Of a DNA stretch of 64,000 nt, positions 23,609-33,490 are shown one piece after another; positions within the stretch are counted from its first letter, which is position 1; each line of letters starts with the position of its first letter. The stretch spans positions 117,486 through 181,485 of the forward strand of contig CAJJDN010000001.1 in the NCBI GenBank assembly GCA_905182985.1, read 5' to 3'. The notes under the pieces are model-generated. The model did no database searches. It was given only the letters and a program-made list of their open reading frames with translations, and had not been told where the DNA came from. Source of the stretch: Paramecium sonneborni. Lineage: Eukaryota; Ciliophora; Oligohymenophorea; Peniculida; Parameciidae. Both the position numbers and the translations under genes were made by a program.

Positions 23609-25375
23609 ATGAATCAAGAAGAATTTGGAGAAATAGACAATGAAGATCTTAACAATGATGAATTCAATTATGAAGAAGATCTTATGGGAGAAGATGAACA
23701 ACCAAACTAATAATAACCAAAAAATAATATCAACTAAAATCTAATTTCAAATCAAAGAACACGCACACCAAATCCACCTGAAGAGGAAGAAGGTGAAGTC
23801 TATTAATATGAAGATTAAAGTGAAGAATTTGTAGAAGATAATGAAAATGAAGAAAATCTAGAATAAGAAGTAGATGAAGAAGTTCCTGAAGATAATGAAT
23901 AATATAACGAAGATGAAAATGAAGAAGAACAATATAATGAAGAATATGAATAAAATGATTATGAAGAGAATTATGATGAATTCGATTAGGATTAATAGGA
24001 AGAAATATCTAATAAAAACTAATAGATGAAATAAGTAAAAGATAATAAAAATACTCAATCAAATAAACCAGTTCCTATTATGGAACCATAAATAAAAAAG
24101 AAAAGACCTCCTTTACCTATTCAACCCATAAAGCAAAAACCCACTTACTAAGAGAAATATTCTGAGTTGATGGGTCCCTAAGATTACTCAAATTGGAAAC
24201 CAAAACAGTTGCACGATGAAAATAAATAACTTAGATAAAAACTTAAAGAAATATCAGATGAAGTAACTAAATTAGTAGAATAAAATGCTTAACGATTACC
24301 TTCTTTACCTTAACCTCAGCCATAAATGAAAAGATAGAAGACAGCCTAATCTTAACTGTCTGGCGGTTCTGTTATTGATAAAGAAATAGAAATCAATTAA
24401 AAAAAATTAGAATAACAAGAAGAAGAAATTAATAAATTAACTACTAGATTATAGTAAGTTTAATAAGTTAATTATATCATTAAGTTAGATGAGGAGATTA
24501 AGAAATATGAAGATGAAATGAAGAAGTTAGAATAAAAAAAAAAGTAAGAGTATTTGTAATAAAAGCAACGAGGTAAAGATCTTGATAAGTATGAGAATTA
24601 AGATGGCTTTGATAAATTGAGTAAAGAAAGAAATAATCTAAATAAAGAAATGGTTAATCTTAAAAAGAGGATAAAAGACCAATAAGAGTAATTGAATAAG
24701 CAAAAAGAAAACATCAAGAATTCTTAAGACATTGAATTACCAAAAATTAATAAGGAATTAAAGCTTTTGGAAGAAGAAGCCGAAAAATATAAAATTGATA
24801 TTAGTGCAGATAAACCATATAGTAAATAAAAAGAATAATATATCGTTCTTTTAGCTTAAAAGGATAATTTGATTAAGCATAATATTATTACGGAAAAAAA
24901 AGAAAAACAATTAGAAATGATCGAAAAAGAAATTAAAGAATTGAAAAAAGAAAAAGATCGTTTTGATTAATAAATTAATGCAAATGAAATGGTTTTAATT
25001 GATTAGAGAAGATAAAAAGATGAATTAAAAAATAAAGTACCTTCTGATGTCTTTAAATCTATTCCTGCTGCTATGACTTAAGAAAATATTTCAGATGCAT
25101 TATAAAATGAAAAAAAAAATTAAGAAAGTTAAAGAAAATTATAAAGTGCCAAACCACCAATGTCTAAGCAACTATCAGATTAAAATAATTATAAAGAACT
25201 AAAATTACCAAATAAATAAGATGAAAAATCTTAGTAGATAACATCAAAAAATGAAGTAGAGGAAGAAATTGTATTTGAAGATGAAACTGAATAATAACAA
25301 TAACCTATTAAATAAGAAGAAAAAAAATAAATTCCTATATCATAATCTACACCTATAAAATAAAATATCTAAGTA

Positions 25376-25466
<91 letters not shown>

Positions 25467-26598
25467 TTTAATCTCCTAATCAGTAAAATAAATTAAATTC
25501 AAAACCTTTTAGCAATTTAAGGAAATCAGTTGATTAACAACCTCAAGTTGATTTAGGTTAAAGCAATGTAAGCAATTAATAAAGTAATACTAGTGATGTA
25601 TAAACAGAATATGCTGGTCCTTCTAGAATGATGAGAATGATGAGAAGACCTTAACAAAATTAATAAGAAGAAACTACTTAATTCATAATTCATTAATCAA
25701 AACCAGTAGAACAGCCTAGAGACAATCATAAAGATACTAATGATTAAAATAATAAATTAATTGAATAACCTACTTAATCAGAATAACCAAAACCTGTTGA
25801 TGATTATTAACCTACATTTCCCACAAGAAGAATATCAAATAGACCAAGAGGATTTGATTACAATTCTATAGATTAGTAATAGAATGAATAAAAAATTGAA
25901 CAGCCATTATAAATAAATTAAAAATAAGATTAAACATAATAATCTGATTATCCTACAAGAAGAAGAAATAGAGGAGGTTAAGAAGAATAAGCAGAATAAA
26001 ATACTAGTTAATAATAATCATAAAAATAATCAATTTCATCATAGTAATAATCTTTATAATCTCAATAATAACCTTATTAACCGACAGATGATGGAAATAA
26101 ATAAAGAAGAATTAAAATATTTACTGATGAAAAGCAACCTGAAGCTCCAAAAACAGAAGAGCCAACTTATGAATTCTAACCAAGATAAGAACCAAATAAA
26201 TTATAAGGAAGAAGAAATAGAGGCAATAATAAACTAAATATATGGGAAGATTAACCTGTTTAGAAAGAGAATATTGAAGAGATACAAGAAATTAAAGATA
26301 TTAAATAAGTTCCAGAAGTTTAGCATAAAGATGATAGAGAACTTACTTTAGATGAAATCTTAGGAGCACCTAAATAAATAGAAGAATATAGACCAAATCA
26401 ATAAAAGAAAAAATAAGAAGTGTCTAAAGATAATAATGAAACTTATGAACCTGGATTTGGAGGTGGAGGAAATAGAAGAGGAATTGGAAATCAATAAAAA
26501 ATAGATAAGGTATTATTCTGAAATAATCATATTTCTAGTAAAAAGAGTTGGCTTAAAAAGCTGAGAAAGGAGATTTATTGGATGATTTTGACTTTTGA
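23609..26598 (+). CDS. Large Gln-rich coiled-coil protein
   Basis: 986 residues with one 29-nt intron at 26510-26538 just before the end. Layout: an acidic, disordered N-terminus (~1-170, many Glu/Asp); a Lys/Glu/Gln coiled coil (~240-520); a Gln/Asn-rich region with 28 consecutive TAA-coded Gln; then a low-complexity tail with recurring basic motifs of the type 'PTRRRNRGG', 'GRRNRG' and 'GNRRGIG'; and an acidic end 'LLDDFDF'. The repeated Arg motifs and the terminal acidic patch resemble adaptor or cytoskeleton-binding proteins, but I cannot assign a family. Only TGA ends the frame; dozens of TAA/TAG codons inside confirm the ciliate code. Confidence 0.82.
25382..25465. repeat. (TAA)28 microsatellite coding for polyglutamine
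   Basis: Twenty-eight consecutive TAA triplets lie in frame inside the coiled-coil gene and encode Gln in this genetic code. The surrounding frame is unchanged on both sides. The pure single-codon run is prone to slippage, so repeat length is likely to vary between strains. Confidence 0.9.
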
Positions 26599-26657
26599 TT
26601 TGAAATTTATAAAAAATATTGGCTTTTGTTAATACTTTAATTAATTCATTTGGTAAT

Positions 26658-27783
26658 TCATCTATGACTTCCAAAATAATCTTATTCAATAATTTTAATC
26701 TATTCTTCTAATTTATCAATTTCTTATTATTCAAAGAATATTGATTCTAAGTAATATGGATTATCAAAATTAGTAATATTAGCAGTTTATTTTACAATTC
26801 TGAAAATATTATTCCTATTTTAAGGTAAAAATATTTATTAAATTGCCATGCAAATTATAATTTTTAGTTTAAGTAAAGAAAATTCAAAATTTTTACCTTC
26901 ATCATTAGTCTATTTAGAGATTTATGCAATTCTAATAAAAAGTGCTCTTAAAATTATTCTATATGGTAATTTAAATTCATTAAATGTTTATTCTGTAATT
27001 GACTAATTAGTAATAAAAAATAATAATTACTTATGTAATTGATGATTTTATTTATTAAAATAATTACTCCTATTCTCTATCTAGATAAAAATTTTCCTAA
27101 CAATTCTAATAATTTAAATCTATCACACTTTAGTCTCCAACAAGTTGCATTCTAACATCATTACAAAATCGTTTTGCTTGTCCACTATTTTTAATAAATT
27201 GTTGCCATAAATTATTGTCAAAATTAACAAATCCTGTATTCCATTGGTTTAAAAATTCTTATCTCATGATAATTGACATTTTTTATAAGCAATAAATACC
27301 CCATGTTTCTATTGGGCTCTCTATTCCTTAATTTTCTTTTTCTTAAATAGATCTTTCTAAATGCTCTTTTAAAGAACCCATTAAAAACCATTTATATGAT
27401 TCAAAATGTAATTCAATCCAAAAATCTTTATATTTTAAGAATTCCTACAAAAATATTTTAACATTTACATTATGATCTCTACATTTATTAGTCAAAAAGC
27501 TTTAATCAGGATATTATATTATTTCTTCAGGATTTTCAATATTTGATCCATTTGATGATGAATGTAGTGATTCATTATCAGGAGAGGAAGGTTAGATAGG
27601 TTAAGAATAATAACCAGATTTAGCTATTCTTGGATAAGGACTTATGTTCTCATTTCTTCTTGTCATAATTTTTGGATTATTAAATCTAGCTCGAAATGGA
27701 GTCAAAACTTTTGGCAATTCCATTTCTTTTGTAAATTCTTAAGGCTTAAATAATGAAACAGATTAATATGTACCACAGCCCAT
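26658..27783 (-). CDS. Protein with N-myristoylation-type start (MGCG), unrecognised
   Basis: 365 residues with a 28-nt intron at 27003-27030; the exon sum is exactly 366 codons. It begins 'MGCGTYQSVS', a strong N-myristoylation context with a neighbouring Cys for palmitoylation, so membrane attachment is likely. A Ser/Pro-rich linker (~25-85) precedes a helical domain rich in Trp, Phe and Lys ('FLQEFLKYKDFW', 'QEFLNQWNTGF'), then a Glu/Gln-rich C-terminus. It does not match a family that I can name. Its start lies within the 3' end of the upstream pseudokinase frame. Confidence 0.75.
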
Positions 27784-28568
27784 TCTATGTAATCATCATC
27801 AATTTATTCTCTAGCTTTTATTAAAAAAGAGTAATTCTATTATAAAAATATATTTTAATAAAATTCTTTAGTTTCCTAATTGCTATCAGACATTTTTTAA
27901 TGCATTTTAAAAAATGTACATCTCAAAGCCTCTTTTGGGTGAAGCATTTCCATTAAACGATTTTTCCAATCATTCTCAATTCTTTTTGATTGAATTTAAT
28001 TATAAAATAAACGATATTCTGTAATTGTCTTAAAATAGTTCAAAATTTCTCCTGTTAACAACTAATATATAATACAACCCACCAACCAAACATCTATACT
28101 CTAACTATAGTCTCTTTTTTGACTTTGTTCTCTCCTTTCTAAGTACTCTGGAGGTATTAGCTAAAGATTAGGATAGAATCCAAATGCAACCATTTCAATG
28201 TTATTGTTATGATAATAAATATTACCTAAATGAAAGCATCTTCCTAAACTAAATTTCTTATGTATTTGAAATAATGCCAATAGCAACTATTTGTATATCG
28301 CTTCAATTTAACATGTTGCAATTTAACCATTTTATTTGATAAATTGCAATAATGTGATGCCTTCTGGAATCACAAAGGAATAACATTTTCTTTTTATCAC
28401 TTAGCATTAACTTCTAATGTATGGTCCTGTGATTTGAGTCTCATATTCTAAAAATGCATCAAGATCATCACAAAGAACATTCATTAAAACGTGTTTTGAA
28501 GATTATGAAGATATTCTATCTTCTAAAACTGCATCAATTCTATATAAACTTTCGATATCGTTTATCAT
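27702..28568 (-). CDS. Protein kinase-like protein, probably a pseudokinase
   Basis: 288 residues if read to TGA 27704-27702. The C-lobe is recognisable: 'LPPEYLE'-type APE motif (here 'IPPEYLERRE'), then 'SIDVWLVGCIIYQLLTGEI', the usual DxWxxG helix. The catalytic loop position reads 'FSLGRCFHLGNIYYH' without an HRD-Asp, and 'VAFGF' stands at the DFG position without Asp. The N-lobe is short and I see no clear glycine loop. So catalysis is unlikely. The frame overlaps the next gene (MGCG protein) by 82 nt; a missed intron or indel could shorten this gene, so its C-terminus is uncertain. Confidence 0.68.
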
Positions 28569-28734
28569 CTGATACCAATTTTGGAAAAATAAATAATGAA
28601 TTCAGATTTAAAATAAGACTTATTCTATTTATATTCAAAATGTAATTATATTAAACTCTTTATAATATACCCTATTTATTGTTTAATAAAGGTGTTTAAT
28701 CTATTTTTTATTTATTAAGATTTATTATTTTCTA

Positions 28735-30569
28735 ATGTTGGATCAATCAAAGAATATTTTCTATAGAATTGGTACCTCAACTATTGATACATTCGATATT
28801 TTTGGATAACTGCCTAACTTCAGAGTCCTTGAGAAAAATAAATACACATCTATTGTTGGTTGTTGTATGACCTTCATTATTGGGACAGCTACCTTAATCT
28901 ACTTAGTAGCTGAAATAACAGCTCTTTTACATAAGGCTGAACCTAAAGTTGTTACTTCTGAGCTTCAGATATTTGACTCAACAGTAAATATAAATAGTTA
29001 TTAAAGTCTTTTCCACTTTACAATGATAATTTCACTCTTGCAGTCACTATTGCTACTAAAAATTCAGAACCAATTTTAGGATAACTTAAATATTACAATT
29101 TGACAATGAGTCATTGCATAAGAGAAAGATAGCTTAATGAGACAACAGGCAAGGTTTAAGTGACTTTAAAGTAAATTTTAATTTGAATTAGTTGCGCTCA
29201 ATTGCCCATTGCACCTTGTGTTACCGAAGACTTTGATAATGAATTATAAAAAGAATTTTTCAAAAATACTAGATTGGGTGTTGTTCAATGTATCAATCGC
29301 ACTAGACTCAGAAATAATCCCCCAGTAATTTTTACTTATTAATTTGAGGTATTATAAGGTCAAATCTCTGGCTATAAGTATTAATACTTAGTAATTGAAT
29401 TGAGCATTTGCAAAAATAATACAGAATATTAAGGTTGTGCTCCAATTGAAGAAATCAAAAAGGTTTTATCAGCAGGTCATTATTCTGTTTATGCAAGCGA
29501 TTATTTGATGCAATTAGATCACCCTGGTACACCATACTAATAATTAATTAATCTAGACATAAATAGTTTTTCAATCTCAACTTCTAAAATGTTATAATGG
29601 ACTTATAGAATATCAGAAACACATACTGATGATGGATTTCTATTTTCTACAGATAAAATAGATTTAAATTTAAAAAAATAAGACAGAAGAGAGTATACTG
29701 AATTATATAATGATGATTATCTTGTTTATCATTATATATAATTAGATTACAAAGAAACAATTTATTAGAGATCATATATTAAGATTTAGACAATTTTAAG
29801 TAAAATTGGAGGAATTTGGCAATTATTTATACTTATTACTTCCTTAATTCTAAATCCTCTGATCAGTAATCTGATGACAATTTCAATTGCTAATGAATTA
29901 TATCGATTTCCAAATTCTAATAAATAAAGACAAAAAAACATTGAGATTATTAATTTATAATAAAGCGATTAAGTTTTAGATGTTCAAGAATAAATTCGAA
30001 GATCCAGAGAAACTAATACTGAAGATAAACTTTCTACTGGAATTTATGAATCACTCTTGATCCTCTTAGGTTGTCATAAATAGAAAAGAAAAATGTTCTA
30101 CTAAGTTAAGTAAGAGATACTTGCATAAATGGATGTAGTGAAAATCATTCAAAAATTACATGAAATAGATCTGCTTAAATTTATTCTACTGAATGATGAA
30201 TAATACAAATTATTTGATCTGCTCCCTAAACCTGTATTATAAGATGAAAAACTTTAAAATGAAGACATGAGTAATGATTTGGTCTCTGAAGCTGGAGTTC
30301 AAAAAAGCTTTAGACCTTTTAATAATAAGAAATTATAATCAAAAAATCTTAAGGATTATTATTGTTCTTTTTCTTCTTTGTAATAGGACAAAGGAAGAAG
30401 TAGTGTTGACGATAAGTTGTTATCTATGATTGATAGAAATATAATATAATTCTTTGAATAGATTTAAATTTCATAATAACGACATGGTAACTTAAGTCCT
30501 TTGGATCCGCTATTTCGATCAAGAATTGATGAATCTATCATAGAACCTAAAATATAAAGACCAAAATGA
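28735..30569 (+). CDS. Ciliate two-TM-helix membrane protein, copy 1
   Basis: 596 residues; introns 28984-29006 (23 nt, AAG acceptor) and 29171-29191 (21 nt) make the frame exactly 597 codons. One TM helix at ~42-68, a large extracellular-type loop with several Cys, a second TM at ~355-385 ('GGIWQLFILITSLILNPLIS'), then a ~200-residue cytoplasmic tail with basic and Ser-rich stretches. The layout (N-terminal 'TFDIFGQLPNF', a 'GG-I-W/F' motif before TM2) matches a family I know as abundant and uncharacterised in ciliates. It is homologous to the convergent gene at 33491-35306, including intron positions near the extracellular Cys. Confidence 0.82.
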
Positions 30570-30699
30570 AGTTTGATTAAATTATATTTATAAAGAGATT
30601 ACATTCTATATAAATTTTTATAATTAATTCAAATATCAAATTTTGGTTTATAATAGTTTAAAATTACTTAAATTACAATATTTTTTCCAATATTTTAAA

Positions 30700-31355
30700 T
30701 CTATTAGATAGATATGGTCAAATTCTAATTTTATTTGAAAATAATTATTGTATAAAAAAATTTTAAATTTATCTACTCATTAACAAGTCCTGTTCCTACA
30801 TAATCTCAAACAATATATTCAGAGCTACTAGAAATTTCTCTGGAAAACTAGGATTTAAGCATTAAATTTGATTTGCCATCTTTCAGAATGAGAACCTTAA
30901 AAAAATAAGAAATCTATCCATTTAATTTAGACATCGTATTGAAGCACCAAAAAATCAAACCAACATAGTGCTATCAAATTAAAAAAATTATCATTTTATG
31001 TATAATAATAATATTTGCATTAATAAAATGACTCCTAGATTCAAAAAAAGAAGTGCTCTACATTCTTAGTTACTATTACGATATATCCTTCATTTTGCTA
31101 TTCTATTAAATAAACAGATTGTCCACATAGTAATGGTTTTGTTGGGGTGGATAGCAAATATACTATTTTTACAGGGTCTGTTCAGCTTCTAATGTGTAAA
31201 ATGTTGAACCAAAAATAAAAATGATGTTGGTTTTTTGGAATAAAATCTGCTTAGAAAAAACTTGTAATAATGCTCCATTAAAATATAAAATCCATGATTT
31301 ACATTAAGAATTTTTCTAAATTTGTTCTACAAAAGGAGCGCAAGGTTGTTAATCA
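30700..31355 (+). pseudogene. Decayed surface-antigen gene fragment with 5' flank
   Basis: From ~30715 the sequence follows the antigen gene's upstream DNA ('gatatggtcaaattctaatt' against 'gacatggtcaaattttaatt' near 790), through the 'tttcagaa...' segment before the start codon. It then continues into recognisable coding pieces: ~31135-31175 matches the 'GCAWVDNQCTFFTGY' region of the intact gene, and ~31215-31350 matches 'EKTCNNAP...'. No continuous frame remains and internal stretches are missing. This is a relic of a second antigen gene about 29 kb away on the same strand. Confidence 0.75.
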
Positions 31356-31435
31356 TTCCTAAAATGAAAGTCATAACAAAAATAAATGTCATACCTAAAA
31401 TAAAAGTCATACTTAAAATGAAAGTCATAACAAAA
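31355..31435. repeat. Short imperfect tandem repeat (~18-20 bp unit)
   Basis: A unit close to 'aaaatgaaagtcata' recurs four times with variation in the last bases, directly after the antigen relic. It could be a decayed Gln/Asn/His-rich coding repeat or a simple noncoding expansion. Confidence 0.5.
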
Positions 31436-31834
31436 ATGGGTAAGGACAAAAATAGAATTATTTTTATTACTTTTAAGCTCAAACTTATCCATAATTCATT
31501 AAATTATTCAAAACAGCTTCAATAGTATTCTGAAAGAATTAGATAAACTAAGCACATGATTAATGACCAAACTGCTGTTATTTAAGACCTTTAATTTGAT
31601 GTCAATTATAAGCCAGAACAGACACTTTCAAAATAAGCTATTTAGAAATCAGAAAAGGTAGAAAATCTCTAGATTCAACGATTAATAATGGGGAAAGAAG
31701 AAAGGATGGGTATTTCAGGCAAAATAGAGTGGAAAATGTCAAATATTTTAATGGATAATATTGAATTATATTATCTCAAAATAATGTTTCAGAATAATTA
31801 AAGGGATTCTTCAATTAAAATTTTGTTAGAGTGA
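31436..31834 (+). CDS. Uncertain ORF after the antigen relic
   Basis: 132 residues from ATG 31436-31438 to TGA 31832-31834, without introns. The middle is Gln/Lys/Glu-rich and helical and looks coding; the start overlaps the tandem repeat and the composition changes there. It may be a fragment of a coiled-coil gene left in a decaying region. No family recognised. Confidence 0.3.
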
Positions 31835-32470
31835 GGGAAATGTTACAATCTACACTTGTGAGATCCATAATTTAATTATTGATTTTTATTTGATAAGGAC
31901 CTTTTGAATATCAAAAATAATAAGATTTAAATAATATAAATGAAATAAATTTATATCTATATAAATGAAATAATTATAATTTCTTACTTTAGAATAATGA
32001 CAAAAAGGGGCAACCTTTTGGATTGTTGGACTTGTAATATATTTTAATATGATATGAATTTTGATGTGTGATCTTAGTGGATAACTTTCTTCAATATCAA
32101 TTGAGAAAAGTTGCTGAAATATTTTATTACAAAATTTATAATTAAATTATTTTCCTACATTAATTGGAAATTAAGAATTTTTTAAGAACCAATTGTAAAA
32201 TAAAAATAAAAAAGAACACGATGATACAATGACTTTACAACTAAATATATTGTATAAATTTTATAGAGTGAATTGAACGGCATTTTTTTATGCAATAATA
32301 AAAATCTATGAATTAAATTGCATAAATAAAATTGATATTGTTGCAGAAACTTAATCAATGGAACTTAGAATATCACCCTCATTTCTATCTAATTATTTAA
32401 ATTCGCTTCTAAGCCTTAATAATGACAAAATCTTTGACCTTTCTAGATATGATTGAATACAAAATAATTT

Positions 32471-32496
32471 CGGGGTTGGTGTTTGTCGATTGGGTT
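32471..32496. repeat. Degenerate G-rich telomere-like motif
   Basis: 'cggggttggtg' followed by 'tttg' and 'tgggttt' resembles broken TTGGGG/TTTGGG units, the Paramecium telomere repeats, with the G-rich strand on +. Too short and degenerate to be certain. Confidence 0.3.
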
Positions 32497-32756
32497 TAAA
32501 AAAATTCAAAAAGAAACTCTTTTGTTTTTAAAAAATATTATCATTAATGTTCAATCTAAATTTCTATGAAAATACAAACTATTCATAACCAATTTTATTC
32601 CAAGTACAAACTCATAGTTTAATTTGAGAACTACATTATTCCCTAATCACATAACCCATTGGGGATAGGGAATTGCAGCTCCTCAAAAATCAGCTTTCTG
32701 AGTTGGCCCAGACCATATTACTGTAGTTATGTAGGGCGGCAGTAATAGGAAGTTTT

Positions 32757-32778
32757 GAACCAACCCCAACCCCAAAAA
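32757..32778. repeat. C-rich telomere-like motif
   Basis: 'aaccaaccccaaccccaaaa' contains two adjacent CCCCAA units plus a partial one, that is, telomere repeat with the C-rich strand on +. Such a run is improbable by chance in DNA this AT-rich. It could also be a template-like segment of an RNA gene. Confidence 0.4.
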
Positions 32779-33249
32779 GTTTTTGTAAAAACAATCCAAT
32801 AATACTAAAATCAAACAAAACCTTCATTTCGAAGTGCTATTTATTAGAAGTTGCTGAATAAATTTAAAAGAAATTATTTACATTATAAAATTAATACACA
32901 GAAGACTCATTTTTGTTTACTGAATAAAAATACTAGAATTTTTCAATTCCATGACATTCATTTGTTTTCTGGCGTTTATCAAACAAATTTAAATTGATAT
33001 TTCAAAAAATTAAGTCATTTTAATGAATAATTTGTTAAAAAACAGAGGGGTTTGTCTAAAAAAAATTAACAAAAAGAGTGTGAAAATGTAAAAATTTTAT
33101 AGGGGGGTGGGAAATTTGTAAAAATCTATTTTGCATAAACCTTTTTCTAAAAAAATTTGGGAAAATACAAAAAGTAATTTTAGGTTCAAAAAATAAAAAT
33201 AGCAAGATCAGAACAACTGGGCTATTACTACTCCTCAATAAATAAACTT

Positions 33250-33390
33250 AAGTAAGCCTCAAAAGTATCTATCACGAGGTATTCCAATAGAGAACACCGT
33301 CACCAAGTGTGAGAAGCACTAGATTAGGTGCTTTTATCAGCAGGGTAGAAGAAGACTAGCACAAAGCAACCTAACCCATTTTTAATTTTT
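33250..33390 (+). ncRNA. Candidate structured non-coding RNA (speculative)
   Basis: A ~130-bp island with markedly higher G+C than all neighbours and no open frame. It contains an 'agcac'/'gtgct' hairpin at about 33315-33333 and is followed by 'tttttaattttt' at 33380-33391, which could stop RNA polymerase III. No tRNA, snRNA or SRP signature is recognised. Strand is inferred only from the T-run. Confidence 0.22.
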
Positions 33391-33490
33391 AATTAAAGAA
33401 TCATTTTTTGACAAGCTATGAATTTAACTTGAGAAAAATTTATTTATTAAATAATAAATATAAAAATACATTTTTGTTAAAAATTTTTAG

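Larger units (their letters stand above)
31835..33249. other. Gene-poor region with telomere-like motifs
   Basis: No frame longer than short shadows is convincing on either strand. Base composition is patchy: 32460-32500 and 32640-32780 are clearly less AT-rich than their surroundings. Short G4T2- and C4A2-like motifs (separate entries) and a 7-bp stem, 'attactg'/'cagtaat' at about 32717-32746, are the only structured signals that I see. Confidence 0.45.

Noticed and set aside
25382..25465. Noncoding trinucleotide satellite
   Set aside because: The TAA run is in frame with long open sequence on both sides when TAA is read as Gln, so it is coding.
31355..31440. CRISPR-like repeat array
   Set aside because: Units are short, imperfect and have no spacers; the host is a eukaryote.
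31436..31834. Kinesin motor fragment
   Set aside because: A 'YSKQLQQYSERIRQTK' stretch recalls the end of a motor domain, but no nucleotide-binding or switch motif is nearby.
32700..32780. Telomerase RNA gene
   Set aside because: The C4A2 run and the 7-bp stem are suggestive, but the conserved GUCA-type boundary element and pseudoknot were not found, so I did not call it.
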